64,000 nt of DNA, from positions 492,844-556,843 of the forward strand of contig JAKOGI010000425.1 in assembly GCA_029747015.1 (NCBI GenBank), read 5' to 3'. A model generated the notes under the pieces. That model searched no databases. It saw only the letters and a list, made by a program, of their open reading frames with translations, and was not told where the DNA came from. Of the stretch, positions 1 through 12,350 are shown piece after piece (the first letter of the stretch is position 1; the number at the start of each line of letters is the position of its first letter). A program made the translations under genes and the position numbers. Source of the DNA: Carnegiea gigantea (taxonomy: Eukaryota; Streptophyta; Magnoliopsida; Caryophyllales; Cactaceae).

Positions 1-47
1 ACTTGCTCTACTAATTGAGAAGTAATATGGAGAGCTGCTAAGTAGCT

Positions 48-500
48 TCAGTTCCTTGGTAGCATTACCTCCATATGGAGTGCATCGAGTTCCCTTAGAA
101 GCCTCCTTTCTTGTGTAAGTAGGTAGGCTATAAAACTAGTACATTTTTTACTCAAAGCATCTGTCACTACGTTTGCCTTACCAGCATGATACTTGACTTC
201 CATGTCATAATCTTTTAGAAGTTTTAGCCATCTTATCTGTCTTATGTTTAACTCTTTCTGAGTGAAAATATATTTTAGGCTCTTATGATCAGTGTATATC
301 TCACATCTCACTCCACAAAGGTAGTGTCTTCAAATCTTTAATGCAAATATAACTGCAGCTAATTCTAGATCGTGCGTTGGGTAATTTTCCTCGCATGGCT
401 TCAGCTAACGTGAGGCATAGGTAATAAAGCTACCTTTCTGCATTAGAACATACCCTAATTCTTTCTTGGATGCATCACTATAGATCACAAACCCCTCATT
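48..500 (-). pseudogene. E1 RNase H domain (pol, C-terminal part)
   Basis: RNase H would degrade the RNA strand of the RNA/DNA hybrid in the retrotransposon particle. Positions 48-311 translate to an open segment with the YTDHKSLKY motif, whose Asp is a catalytic-type residue and is intact here, then [17 protein letters not shown], the usual end of the Ty3 RNase H. The preceding part (about 311-500) is interrupted by stops and is recognisable only in pieces. The connection to integrase just begins at the left end ([19 protein letters not shown]). It lies immediately downstream of the RT in the same orientation, as expected in a single polyprotein. Confidence 0.75.
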
Positions 501-1420
501 ACCCTAATTTATTGCTTGCACTAGTGCAAACAATAATCGCTTCTTTAGCTCCTGGAAGCTATTTTCACATTCTTTTGCCCATTCAAACTTATTACTTTTT
601 TGAAGTAATTTGGTGATAGGCATGGCTAATTTATAGAATTCTCCTACGAATCTTCCATAATAACCAGCCATACCTAGGAAGCTTCGTACTTTGGAGACAT
701 TCGTGGGTCTTGGCCAACTCACAATCACCTCTACTTTTGCAAGGTTCACTAAAATGCCTTTTTTAGGCACCACATGACCTAGAATGTGTACCTTCTTAAG
801 CCAAGACTAACTCTTTTCAACCTGAGCATATAGCTTGTGTTCTTCTAGAGTTTTCAACACCACTCGTAAGTGGTCTGCATGCTCCTCCTTGGCTTTAGAA
901 TATACCAAGTTGTCATCGATAAATACCACCACAAATTTATCGAGGAAACACTTGAATAATCTATTCATAAAGTCCATGAAGAAAGCTGGGGTGTTGGTTA
1001 GCCCAAATGGTAGCACTGTGAACTCATAGCGCCTATATTGAGTTTGGAAAGATGGTGTTAAGCACATCCTCTATCTTAATCTTTAACTAATGATACCCTG
1101 ATCTCAAATCAATCTTAGAGAATGCTACAAAGCCTGCTAGTTGATAAAAGAAATTATCAATCCTAGGGAGAAGATATTTGTTATTTTGTTTTTGATAGCC
1201 ACCTTATTTAGCTCTTGATAATCAATACACAATCTCAAACTTCCATCTTTTTCCTTTACAAAAAGCACCAAGGCTCCCTATGGTGAGACACTAGGTTAAA
1301 TTAGCCCTTTATTTAATAATTCCTTAGGCTGGATCTTCAGCTCAGCAAGTTCAGCAGCTATCAGACGATCAGGAGTCTTAGATATTGGGGTGGTGCCTGG
1401 CACAAGGTCTATTGTAAACT
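500..1420 (-). pseudogene. E1 reverse transcriptase domain (pol)
   Basis: The RT that would copy the element's RNA into DNA. At 1200-1300 the minus strand reads [18 protein letters not shown], a palm-domain motif of Ty3 RTs. The open segment 807-1067 contains [12 protein letters not shown] and the catalytic FIDDNLVYS (YxDD box, both Asp present). Segment 504-773 carries the thumb/connection region with VRSFLGMAGYYGRFV. The segments lie in different frames with stops between them, so at least two frameshifts or nonsense changes separate them. The family assignment is firm and function is excluded by the breaks. Confidence 0.8.
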
Positions 1421-1491
1421 CAATTTCTTAATCAGGTGGCAACCCTGGCACTTCTAGGAACACACTTGGGAATTCTCTTGTCACTGGAATT

Positions 1492-1947
1492 TCATTCAAG
1501 TCTGGTTCTTTTCTCTGCCACCTCAATCACACACGGATAACCTTGACACCCCTTTTTGAAGGCCTGCACGGCAGATATGGTTAGGATGGTTCTCCAGCAG
1601 CCATTTCCTTTAAATTCCACCCTTTCTCCTTCAAAGGTCGAGAAAGTGATTAGCTTCTTTCCATAATCTGTGGTCACCTTATGTTTAGCTAACCAATCCA
1701 TTCCCAAAATGATATCCCATCCTTGTATTTCTAATTGCACCAAATCTGCTGAGATGGTTCTTCCCTCCACATTAATAGCATAATTCTTAAAAATAATGTC
1801 GGTATGATAAACATATCCTAGGGGAGTGGTCATATATAGTTGTATATCCATCTCGTCAAGCATACTGGTTAATTTCTTTGCAAAGTTAGGGCTCACAAAT
1901 GAGTGAGTAGCACCACAGACGAATAAAACGCGAGCATAAAGCTGGTT
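1492..1947 (-). pseudogene. E1 aspartic protease with mutated active site
   Basis: Retropepsin domain that would process the Gag-Pol polyprotein. Reading minus from 1947, the strand boxes appear in order: RVLF, then the active-site loop, then GATHSFVS, a central region with DLVQLEIQGWDIILGMDWL and a C-terminal KLITFSTFEGERVEF. The loop that should read D-S-G in a retropepsin reads V-C-G (codons GTC TGT GGT near 1907-1915), so the catalytic Asp is gone. From 1896 to 1492 the frame stays open, which makes this one of the better-preserved parts of E1. It lies between the gag zinc knuckle and the RT. Confidence 0.8.
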
Positions 1948-2117
1948 GACAAGAAGAATATCTGAGACTGTGGCAATGGGGTCTTCAGCCTCCTCTCCTT
2001 CTAAGCAAATACTCGGCCCTCTTGCTTGTAGCTTTTTGTTGCTCTATTGCCTCTTGAGGAAGCATCAGTTGGAGGGCGGCCTCATTGTGCTACAGGATTG
2101 CTTCCCACTCCTGATTG

Positions 2118-2935
2118 TTAAGTGTTGCTCTGGCTATTTTGTGTTGCCTTTGGACAGTTAGCGACTTTATGTCCCATTTCACCACATCCAAAACACTGGC
2201 CCGTAATGCTTCTACATGGGCTAAAATTTTGAAGCCCACATTGGTGACATGACTTCCTTTTTTGCCATTGAGATGATTGTTTTCCCTTGTTTTGTCTCTT
2301 TCCAGGGTTAAATTTCAAAAATTCCCATTTCTTTATGAGCTGGATCCTCCAGGGATGAACTTCCCCTTTGCTTAGCCTATTTCCCTGGTTTCATCTATTT
2401 TACATGGGCTGAAATTTTGACGCCCACATTGGTCACAACCCTTTGATACATCTCCTGGAAATTGGCATAGGTGTGCCCTGTTATCATCTGTATTACTTCG
2501 CTGTCAGTCCTAGTTCAAAGTGGTCTATCCGTATTTCTTAAGTAGCAACTTGGGTTGGTTTAAAACGGCTAAGTTCATTAAACTTTGCCAAGTATTCCTC
2601 CACACTCGTATTTCCCTATTTAAGGCATAAGCATTCTTGTTCCTTAGCCTTCCTTACATCCCAGGGGTAGTATAGGGTGTCCATTAGGGTTTTCAGTTGT
2701 TCTTATGTTAATGCTGGTTCACCTGCTCAAGGGTTTACTATTCCCCACCAAAACACAACCTCCCTTTAAACTGATAGGTGGCTAGGCACACCTTAAACCT
2801 GTCAAGGCACTCCATGATCTCAATAAGCTTTCCATCCTCCTAAGCCATTCATCATATGTCAAGGGGTCTGACTTACCTTCGAATTTAGGGGGTTTTAGCT
2901 TATTAACTAGCAGATCATTTCTATAGTAGCAGGTT
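2118..2935 (-). pseudogene. E1 Gag: capsid-type domain and zinc knuckle
   Basis: Structural protein of the particle. The minus strand shows a retrotransposon-gag domain starting with PPKFEGKSDPLTYDEWLRRM (about 2900-2840), continuing after a frameshift with FKVCLATYQFKGEVVFWW (about 2800-2740) and KLMDTLYYP-like and VEEYLAKFNELSRF segments (about 2700-2560). It ends in the CCHC nucleic-acid-binding knuckle CFGCGEMGHKVANC in the open segment 2118-2318. Several stops (usually where Gln or Trp is expected) and at least one frameshift disrupt it. The knuckle itself keeps all four zinc ligands. Confidence 0.7.
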
Positions 2936-3385
2936 CAGGTAGTGGTTCAAATTATGGAGGCAACTGTTTACACATTCATACATGGAGTTAGTTCTAATTC
3001 CAGTTAGATGTTAATATCACAGCCACACCATAATTTACAATGGGTAGGATCTTTTAGTTAATGAAATCATACAAGTGAGGTAGAAGAATGTTTTGTATAG
3101 TCACAAAATAAATCTTACCTTAACCCATATGAGCTCATACATGCATACCACACTTTCACTTAAGGGAGTACACATATATGCATAAGCAAATGGGTGAGCA
3201 CATAACACTTTGGTAAGAACCCATTTGTATTTGTTTTATTTAAATACAAGTGTTATGACTTAGAAGTCTTTGGGGTCCCTACCATTCTAGTGCCCCTTTC
3301 AGAAAGAAAACAAATTAAAAGGTTTACAACCATCTTGTTTATGCACATTACATCATCTGTGAACCTTCGTTTACATCACTCTATC

Positions 3386-4038
3386 CTACTCTTCCTCTGA
3401 AGGGTCATCTTCAGAAGGATTATCAATCATGGAGTCATCCGAGCTCTCGGATTTGTCAGGGTCAGGGTCCAATCATTCTTCTAATCTCACAATGTGGACG
3501 TATTCAATATTATACTCTTCCTCAACCAATTCCCTCATTCTAAGTATTGTGACTTACTACCCTCGTAGGTAGACTGTCCTGGAGGCATCCACCCAGTGTA
3601 TCCAAATTATGTTGACTTCCTAGTAGTGATAGCTTTGGGGTCTCTCAGCAAATAGTAGTCTCATCTGGTAATGCTCAAGTTGAGCCCTCTTGGACAATGT
3701 GGTCAGGAGGTGTTGGTTTTCGGCGAGCTAAATTAGCGCCTTATGCATAAGTTGACTGAAAGAATTGCTTCTTTGGAAGGGGGTGTCTCCTAGGTAGTCC
3801 GCTTGATTCTCTGCTAGTAGTAAAAACTCCACTAAGCCCTGACAGGTAAAAGGGGCGTATGACCCCATTTGTACCGTCCACTAACAGAGGGTAATGATAA
3901 CTTCTCTCCATCTACCAGTCATAGGTAGTTTCCATATGAATTTGACCACCCAGTAGTTTTGGGTGACTTTTAGTGGCCCCCATCGTTTGCTCATCTCTAA
4001 CGCTTTCTAGTACAGGATGGCATTCCATATGACCTACC
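3386..4038 (-). pseudogene. E1 accessory ORF relic between primer site and gag
   Basis: One minus-strand frame can be followed for about 217 codons from 4038 to a terminal TAG at 3388-3386. It is interrupted by seven or eight stops, nearly all TAG or TGA where Trp or Gln codons would be one transition away. Readable stretches include VIWNAILY, KRWGPLKVTQNYWVVKFIW, VEFLLLAENQADYLGDTPF, IHWVDASRTVYLRG and an acidic tail ending SEDDPSEEE. The consistency of one frame over 650 bp argues for a decayed real protein, not noise. It lies between the primer site (4251) and gag. I do not recognise a domain and assign no function. It may be the N-terminal extension of gag or a separate lineage-specific ORF. 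Confidence 0.5.
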
Positions 4039-4250
4039 AAAAAGGCAAGTATACATAATCAACAATGTGGAATACCATCCTACATTACCACTGTAAGGGT
4101 AAGTATGAAAGCTAGCATATATACATACACCACAGGTTACGCAATTAATATATACCATAAGGGTGCAACACGTTCACGTAAGCATATAAATCACGCATTT
4201 CACACATTGCAACTCCTATTATTACATCTATATGCATAATACAACCTATG

Positions 4251-4262
4251 GCTCTGATACCA
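4251..4262 (-). other. E1 primer binding site (initiator Met tRNA)
   Basis: The minus strand reads TGGTATCAGAGC, an exact 12-base complement of the 3' end of plant initiator methionine tRNA. It lies five bases inside the end of the 5' LTR, the normal place for priming minus-strand DNA synthesis. Confidence 0.9.
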
Positions 4263-4267
4263 CCAAA

Positions 4268-7200
4268 TATAACATCCCTCATCCCAGGGAGGCGTCACAT
4301 CGCTAGGACCTTTAGAAGAAATCCTAAGGCTTTTAAGGTTTAGTTAAGCGGAATAAAAGTCAAAACTTAACTCTAATATGACTAGGCATTCTAGGACAAA
4401 ACTGCGAGAGTTCCTCCTGCACTTGTAACGTTCTAAAAGCTTAACTTAAGCTAAGGGGTACCAGTAGGTCTGACAATAAGATAAAATTAATTACTAAGTG
4501 ACATGAGTCACTACCACCGGTCACACACCCAGGTTACTGGAGTTCAAACAAGTTCATAACACGCGATACAACAATATATACATAGGTGTGGTAACCATAG
4601 CTAGAGCCATCCACATGCTTACACATCTGAAGAGAAGACTTATTTATTTACATAGATGGCAAACAACACTCATCAGTCTACAGTAGCCAAATAAGTGAAA
4701 CCTCCAAAAAGCTGCTAGTAGGTCATCACCACACAGCTTTTATACCTGTTTACTTTGAACTCAGGAAACAGAAATGAGGATGGGTGGAGCTACCACACAC
4801 TCAAAGAATGTTTCTCAACTCCATAAAAACAAAACAGTTGCAAGCAATATCGATAAGTAGCAAGCACACAGCATCTATGTTATTATTATTGTATTAGACA
4901 AGTAAGGCTTCAAAAGAAAACTTCATCCTCCAATTTGAGTGAATCCACCGAGATTGATGGTTACACTTTAGCGTCTAGACTTCACTAAGGATTGTCGTTC
5001 GAATTTGTAGCCAAGTAAGGTGACTTGGAAAAGGTTAAAGAAGAAAAAGAAATCCTCGTTGACATGTTTAAAGCATAATAAGCCATTTTGCCTCAAAACC
5101 AATAATTTACAATCAAATTTAGCCTATTTAATGATTTATGCTCCTTTCTAAATTCCCGAAATAACAAAAGTAAAAAATTCAAACAATTTACTCACATAAC
5201 AAGAAAACAAGATCGGTTCATTTTGGCATAAGATTATATAAACGTGCTAATTAGGGAAGATCTACACTCGCCCTATGTGAGTTCTACACTCACAATTCAT
5301 ATTATCCCCGGGGCATAACATAATATTGGATTTTTACCCTCGTCAGGTCTACTAGGGTTCCCACTTTTGGGTCTACTCCCTAGGTATTAGGGTTTCCGCA
5401 AACTGGTATGTTCCCTAATCATAACCAACTAATAAGCATTTATCTTAGCCACTTTAATTAAACAAATTGTTGTAGTTATTTAGAAATCCCTGCCACTAGT
5501 AGTAAGGAATTTCTTTTCACCTTCAAGTATTTGCTTACAAAACCATAATTACACTTGTCAGGCCAAAATAATTTCCATAACCATATTATCGATTTATAGT
5601 TCTTTACCTTAAAAAAGGAAAACTCATTCAAGTTCATTTTGAGTTTACTAACTCGAGACCCAACTCTTTAAACAACTTGCCAATATAGAAATCGTAACTT
5701 AGATTAGCCACGAAACACTTTTAGCAGTTTCTAAAATTCGTTTCAATCCTTTGTATGTAAAAAGAGAGTTTAAAACAAGCTTATGTTCTTAGTGTATCAC
5801 CTTACTCAATTCAAGTTCTCATTTCAAATGATTTAATCCGTTGGACCATTCAATTGAACCATTTAGCTAAATCATTTTGCGGTTTAAGATTGCCCTCGGT
5901 ACAAGCAATTCCAACAACTAAAACAGGAATAAATCGACAAGTGAATAGGAATTACCTAAAACGCTTCGGGCTAGCTAGGTGTGAGATGAGTAAACCTTTT
6001 TATGAACCTTTCTGTGTTATTTCAATTTCGTACAATTAACAAACAATAGTTTCGTTGCATTCAAGGTTTGATGGCCAACAATTGTCATAATCATTTTTAG
6101 TTCAGGAGTTCAACTAAAATCACCGTAGCATCACACTTATGGACTCAATTTGGAACGCTGTAAATAATTGAATACCCCGAGCTCCCTCCTCACAGCACCT
6201 CCCACAAAATCCTCAAATTCCACTTAATGATTCAATTCCAAATTCATCAAATAAATCAACTCAGTTTTGATTCAACATCATTCTCGTCAAATTCGCATAG
6301 TTAAGCACTCCAACAGTCGTCAAACTGACATACAACTGTATTACAATGCATAATCAAAATCAGAATATACCAAACGCATAATCTACCCAAGAATCTACAT
6401 TACAACTCACTCAAATTTGAACCATCAAACTCATGCTCTCTGATTAATCCAATACTAGTCAACAGTTTAACAAAATGGGGATGTAAAATTTGTGAAATTA
6501 CTAGTAATTTGAAGAAATTGAGACCAACCACCTTACTCCAAGCTTAAGACCCGGTTAATGGGTTGTGGGCGTAGTTCTCGATGCTCTGGAATCCGGCTTT
6601 CGTCGCTTTTTTCACTGCCCAAACACTGATTCGAACCAAGCTATTCCTAGACCGGGTTTTTCGCTCCCTGAATTGCTGTTACTACTGCTCTGTATTCGTC
6701 TACCTCTTCCTCTCTATTGCTCGTCTTCTGCCTGCGTTTCAGCTCAATTTGTGAAGGGACAAAGATAGTTACGAAGCTGTTTGTTGTGGCTAAATCTGGG
6801 CAGACATTCGGTGTCAGTCTGCGCCAGGAAAGACCATAAACGTGGTGAAATCATCCTAAGTTATTCCTGAGTTTCTCTGCAGAGCTGAGTTGACGTGATT
6901 TTGGGGAGTTTGGAGCTGAGAGTGAGAGCTTGGTTGAGAGGAGAGGACGTCTGGCTGTTTGGGACGAAGAAGAAGACGCCCAATAGTTTTGATGGGGAGC
7001 CCGGGCGTCTGGCACGTGCATCTGGTAGAATGAAGCAGTGCCTTTCTTCCTCTTCTTTTGTTGTTTTTGTTTGCTTAATTGTTTAATATTTTTCGGCTCA
7101 AATTCGTACCTTTTATCCCAAATTCAAACCCGTTAATTCTAGCACTCATCGATTTATTCGTTTCCGTTAATAGTGCTCGGTCTAATATTCGACGAAATTA

Positions 7201-7459
7201 ATTCTAATGCTTGTCAATCTAATTGTAAAAGGGAATCTACTTGATTTAGTATTTTGTGAAATTTTTATAAGCGCTTGTTGAGACTAACATGAAATTTCAA
7301 AATTAATGATAATAATAATTCTCTTTTAATAAAATCACTACTTAAGCAAGCATGTCAATATTAACCTAACTAAACTAAAATAATAAAATATGATTTAGTA
7401 ATATCATAAAATAGCGTAGGTAGTTTAAACTTTAAAAAAAACGGAACACGGGTGTTGCA
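4268..7459 (-). repeat. E1 5' LTR, about 3.19 kb
   Basis: On the minus strand the LTR begins TGCAACACCCGTGTTCC at 7459 and ends at 4268 just before the primer site, with a terminal TGTTATA. It has no partner in the window, but parts of it (for example the block around 5330-5400 with two copies of a 'tctac..ccta' motif) resemble the E11 LTR block near 58300-58380 in the opposite orientation, so both belong to one LTR superfamily. The short open frames inside (5854-6039, 6565-6768, 6895-7086) show no domain and are treated as chance. The LTR would supply the promoter and polyadenylation site, but I could not place a convincing TATA box. Confidence 0.75.
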
Positions 7460-9505
7460 CGAGTTATGCAAAAAAATGACCTGACTTCGTATTTTTTTTT
7501 TTTTTAGTAATTTATATCCTATCATTAGTCCAAACTTGAGCAACTACTTCCTAAATGTCAAAATTTCTTCTTGTTTTTGCTATGTAAGAAGAGTGGGACA
7601 AGTTGTATTCGGTGTTAATGTGGACTTTCTTATGAGATTTATAATTATAAGTCAAAACTCATAGAAGAGAGTTAACATGTTTGAAGTTCTTTAAAGAGGC
7701 ACATAGCAACTAAGGTTAGGGCTTTATAGCTAACACTGCCAATGAAGGTTTTTTGGTATATGTTCCTTTTTTGCTAATTATCATTTTTGTTTTGTTGGTC
7801 TAGTTATGATATTTATTCTATGTCCTAGTAACTTCTGGTAGACGAGGCAAGTTAAAAGGTTTGAGAGCGACTTCTTAGCTCTTCGCCCTCAAAAACTGAG
7901 GGTGAAATTGAAAACAAAGTGTTTGTTAAGCTTATGTATGAAGAAGAAAATCCTAAACAACTGATTAATTTTGGCTTTAATGAGGACTGAAGTGATGTCT
8001 TTGGTGTAAACAGAGTCCTTGTTATAGCCTCCCTGCCAACAATATGGAACTTAAGCGTCGAAGAGGTTATAGCTGGTTATAACAGAAGGTCATGTTCTTA
8101 CTTGTACTAAAGGCAGGGCGTAATGGACAAATTATAGATGATTACTTATAGGTAGTGATTAGGTTATTCTTCCAAATGCTTATGTTTAACATTTACTTTT
8201 TTTTTTTCATTAGGAGGGGTGCGTTGGTGGGGAATTGTTATCTCCAAATGTGGCTAGAGCAATGATGATGTGTGGTTTTGAAATTTCACAAAAAATGATT
8301 CTGCCAGAGCCTATTATAGCTACATATAATTGAGATAGGAAGTGGGATTGCTATGAATAGGTCAATTTTGGCCACCTATTTACCCCCTCTGGAAATGGAA
8401 TAATACCTTTTGTATTTAAATTTAATTATCATGGTTATGTTAGAATGTGGGAATGGATTACATGTTCAATTTCTCAGTAGGGCCAGTGTGGCGTTTTTGG
8501 GGTTTTGATATATTTTGGCCAAGTCAATCGAGGGTGGTCTCTGATTTACTTTTTAAATTGAAATGTATTTGATGTAATAGAAACTGACACTGTGATGAAG
8601 ATTAGATTGAGATTGGTTAAATCAAATGACACGTCAAGCTACATGTGCATTGGATACAAGACATGCAAAAGTTGAGTTTGGTTTAGGCAACGAGGTGATT
8701 GGTAAAATTATACATGATTGCCCTTTGCCTTAGCATGTGAACATTATTAACTATGATGCGTGGCGTGAGTTGAGTTCCATTGCTCCCAATATTGAGACGC
8801 TAGAAAATTATATGGAGTATCAAACGTCTCAAAAGGCAATCGTCTATCGCCCACGTGAGGTCCTTTTACTATTTTGGATAGGTGATTTACTATTTATATC
8901 GAATATCTACTACATTGATGTCCTTCAAACTCGATACTTGTGCCGATGAAAAGTTAAAAGCCTTTTCTTGATTGAAAATTCATTTGGAAAGGTTTTTTCT
9001 TGCAGGTTTTTTTTGTCGGGGGTATCTTGGATTGTGGGATTCATAGTGGTGGTTTAGATTTTGCGTGGGTACTGTTTATCCTATGTGTTAGTGTCCTTGA
9101 TTTTTCATTGCTAAGAATGCTTGATTTGAGATTTTGATTGAGATCGTTTTGTTGAAAGTTATTTGACCCCTGTGAAAAAGCCTATATTGCATGGCTAGAT
9201 TTAATGTGGATTATAATGAACAATGACATGTAAGTCATACGGGTGACCATATCAGCGAGGATGGCTATAAAATCTTGCTCAGGTCATGATAATTACATGC
9301 ACGGTGTCATTTGGGCATTGAATATCATTTTTTTCAAATCTTCATGCATGTATTTTTATTTAGCTTTCTTTCTGGCTCCAAAAGAATCAAGTGGAAACAA
9401 CTTAGCAATGAATTGAGGCACACTGATCCTTCAACCTCAACCTCACAAGTGAATTAGCTAGATGATGTGGGCTTATTCAAGACTTTTGATGATTACAGAT
9501 TAGGA
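7460..9505. other. Unannotated spacer, no recognisable gene
   Basis: About 2 kb of AT-rich sequence between E1 and E2. Reading all frames gives only short open segments. The longest (8737-8949, about 70 codons) has no motif I recognise. It could be worn transposon sequence, but nothing supports a call. Confidence 0.4.
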
Positions 9506-9510
9506 AGTTA

Positions 9511-10624
9511 CGATGGAGACCATCCTTTGTAGCCTTCTGAACCTCACCAATTAAGCTCTCAAGAACCAATAAGTACCAAGGAGATAAGGGAAGTTTCATG
9601 CCTTGGTCAGAAATGCCTTAAACCAGTCTAACAATGACCTATCCAGTTTATCCGAAATATAGCAAGGTTTTGTCTGCCTTTTGGAGCCAGCTGCTGAAGG
9701 GATGATTGACTACCTTGATCACTTTCCTTAATTTTAAGGACTTAAATTTCAAATGAAACAATTTACTAGGCTTTTGGACATCATTTGGTTAGTCAAACAA
9801 CAAGATCTTTCCAACAGTGCAAAACTGGCGACAATCCAGCGCAGTTCAGTCTGGTGGGAAATTAAGTGGACCAAAGAAAGTCCAACCTTTTTGAAACTTT
9901 AGTGCATGAAAGAAGATATTAAAATTTATGAAGTAATGTGCCCAAAGTTCCCCCAAAGCACCCCTTATGCTATCTTTATCCAACCAGAAGTAGAAGAAAA
10001 TACCCTTTTGCCTAGTTTAGAGCTAGCCGTGGAGAAGGGTCTTGTTTCTTGGGTTTCCACTAGTACAACCTACTGCATTTGTCTTGCATTCATGTAATAG
10101 TATTCTTTGTAAGCTTAACACCTCATTTAGTTAAATCATTTGTCCTAATGAGGTGGCTTAGCCAGCTTAGATTAGCTAGTGTACTTAGGATGCTGATTTG
10201 GTCTCCCTTCTTCCCTAAGTGTACTCACAGCCCCTTAGCAATCCTTTGAAGGTTTAAATGGCTGGTATGAGCCCTGTAAATCCAGCCTCAAACCCCTTTG
10301 TAAATCAGATTTGAATGAATGAATATTGAGTTCGCATAACTCTCTCCCCCAAAATCCTAGTGTTGTATCTTAAGCTTGGCAACTCAAGTGGGGTGTCTAG
10401 GTCTCTTTATCTCAATTAGAGGGTGATATTTCTGTAACCTAATTGATCTAAGGAGATTTCCCCAATTGTGCTCAAGGGTGCCTCTTTGGATTACCCTTTC
10501 TAACTCACTTGCTTATCTCATTTGCTTCTACTTTACACACATTCTGGCCGGGTAGAATATTCTGTCCAACATTACTGCTTGTTTTCCTTCGTTATTTGAG
10601 TGTTTATGAGTCAAGAATACTTCA
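9511..10624 (+). repeat. E2 5' LTR
   Basis: Direct repeat of 14991-16059. It starts CGATGG where the 3' copy has TGATGG (the terminal T has become C) and ends in TTCA two bases before the primer site. It contains a short unrecognised open frame (9906-10097) whose sequence recurs, with breaks, in the 3' LTR, so it is LTR sequence and not a gene. Confidence 0.85.
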
Positions 10625-10626
10625 AG

Positions 10627-10638
10627 TGGTATCAGAGC
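10627..10638 (+). other. E2 primer binding site (initiator Met tRNA)
   Basis: TGGTATCAGAGC, an exact complement of the initiator methionine tRNA 3' end, two bases after the LTR end. Confidence 0.92.
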
Positions 10639-10727
10639 TTGGCTACCCTCTTATAGCCATAACTTCCTAGCTTAAACACAACCCTAGCCAAACACAAAAA
10701 CCAGTCTACAAAGAACCTTCTTCCATC

Positions 10728-11930
10728 ATGTGTTCTAGCCTCACACAAGAGCAAGTGGCTAAACAAGCCTTAAAGAGAAGGCCAAGCTTGAGGTAAGAGT
10801 CAAGTACTTGCAAACTCAACTAGGTTAACTGACGTAAGAAAGGAGGAGGAACTTAGGGAGCTTAAGAAGTTAAAGTAATCAAGAAGATTTGGACGAGTCT
10901 GAAGGTGGTGAAAGTAACTCGATTAGAGAATTAAGTGATGAGGAGTATGTAACGAGATCAAAAAGGCACCATAGGCCCAAAGAAAGAAGCTACAATGATT
11001 TTAAGGTGCGTATACTAGAATTTGAAGGCCAAGTAGACCCGAATCTCTTCATAGATTGGCTTCAAACCATTGAAAAAGTCTTTGAGTTCAGAGATATCCT
11101 GAACGATTAGAAGGTAAAGCATTTTGCTTTAAAGTTTAGAAAGTATGCATAGATTTGGTGGTCTAATGTGGTTTCCAAGAGAGTTAGGAAGGGAAAAGGG
11201 AAAATCAAGAGTTGGGAGAAATAAAAGCCAACCTTAAGTCCAAATTTCTTCCTCCCCATTATCTTTGAGATAACATCCTTAAACTCCACCACCTTAAGCG
11301 AGGCTCTAAGAGTGTAGAGGAATACACTAGAGACTTTGAATAACTTCTTTTAAAGTGTGATTTGAAGGAGGATGAGTCATAAACCTTGATAAGGTATTTC
11401 AGTATATTAGATGGGCGAATTGCTCATGTTGTAGAGTTGCACCTGTATACTTCCCTAGATGAGCTTAGCACTTTAGCTCACAAAGTGGAGTTGCAAAAGA
11501 AACTCAAGGGTAAGGGGACGGTCACTCAGCCTAACCCTCGGCCTTATACATATCAAAAACCTCTCTACATCACCCTAAAAGCCCCTTCAAAGAAAAACAT
11601 CAAACCCTCACAACCCACTACCCTTCAAACCCCATCCAAACCGCCACTAAAACCCATGGACAAGAAGAGATGTTTTAGATGCCAAGGCTTCGGTCACATT
11701 GTATCAAAGTGTCCTAATAGGAGAGTGGTGTCTTTAGCCGAATACCAAGCTTCTTTTGAGGAGTTAGAGGAGGAAGAAGAAGGAGGGAAGAAGCCATTTT
11801 TACTAAAAGAAGCTCTAGAAGAAGTTGAGGAGGGTTTGGATGAAGGGGAAATGCTTGTGATTAGAAGAGCATCGAGTGAGATGGCTTCCTAAGAAGATTT
11901 GGAGCAAATTGAGAGCATCTTCCACACTTG
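10728..11930 (+). pseudogene. E2 Gag
   Basis: The first ATG after the leader (10728) starts MCSSLTQEQVAKQAL and soon meets a stop. The N-terminal coiled region (KLEVRVKYLQTQLG) follows in another frame, then 10889-11110 with an acidic stretch and the gag core ILEFEGQVDPNLFIDWLQT. After further frameshifts, 11386-11892 carries the end of the capsid domain (LDGRIAHVVELHLYTSLDEL), a Pro/Lys-rich linker, the intact CCHC knuckle CFRCQGFGHIVSKC and an acidic tail (ELEEEEEGG). The stop at 11890 is TAA where related E9 has Gln (CAA). The same layout and similar sequence are seen in E9, which supports the start region. Confidence 0.8.
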
Positions 11931-12350
11931 GTGCACCATGAATGGGAAGGTGTGTTCTTTCATCATTGATAGGGGAAGTTATGCTAATGTGGCCTCCAAG
12001 GCCATGGTGGAGAAGCTTAAGCTTACAATTTCACCTTATCCTAGTCCATATACTATCCAATAGCTCAATCAAGGTAAAGGCTTGCAAATCTTATCTCGAT
12101 GTTTTCTTAATTTACCTGTTTGAAAGAATTATAAGGATAAGTTGTGGTGTGATATTAATCCTATGGATGCTTGTTATGTCCTTTTGGGATGTTCTTGGAT
12201 CTTTGGTAGAAGACATATGCATGATGGCCGCTTGAACACCTACACCTTTATCAAAGATCATAAGAAAATCACCCTTACCCCTCTTAAACCTACCGCACAA
12301 AACAAACCCCAAGACACTCTCAAAATGGATATCTTTCTTACTATCCTACT
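11931..12350 (+). pseudogene. E2 aspartic protease remnant
   Basis: Reading frame with GKVCSFIIDRGSYANVASK (about 11945-12000), in which the catalytic Asp is kept but the invariant glycine after it is Arg (D-R-G instead of D-G-G as in E9). It continues through a TAG at 12061 (Trp or Gln in relatives) to the flap and C-terminal region with DINPMDACYVLLGCSWIF and NTYTFIKDHKKITLTPL. Nonsense codons and a frameshift near 12120 break the domain. It would have cut Gag-Pol. Confidence 0.75.

Larger units (their letters stand above)
1..7459 (-). mobile_element. E1: Tekay/Del-like Ty3/gypsy element, 5' part
   Basis: An LTR retrotransposon read right to left: 5' LTR (7459 down to 4268), initiator-Met primer site, extra ORF relic, gag, aspartic protease, reverse transcriptase and RNase H, in the order of Ty3/gypsy elements. 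Integrase and the 3' LTR would lie left of position 1, outside the window. Assignment to the Tekay/Del chromoviruses rests on the GATHS-type protease, the ILGMDWL motif, an RNase H tail resembling that lineage and a very long LTR. All reading frames carry stops or frameshifts and the protease active site is mutated, so the copy is dead. The target duplication cannot be tested because only one end is present. Confidence 0.85.

Noticed and set aside
6565..7086. Open frames in the E1 LTR as candidate genes
   Set aside because: They lie wholly within LTR sequence, are under 70 codons and show no domain.
9906..10097. 63-codon ORF in E2 5' LTR
   Set aside because: The same sequence recurs with breaks in the 3' LTR, so it is not under coding constraint.
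10627..10638. tRNA gene fragment
   Set aside because: Short tRNA-complementary sites here (also at 4251, 42970 and 54320) lie at LTR ends in the right orientation and are primer binding sites; no tRNA cloverleaf is present.
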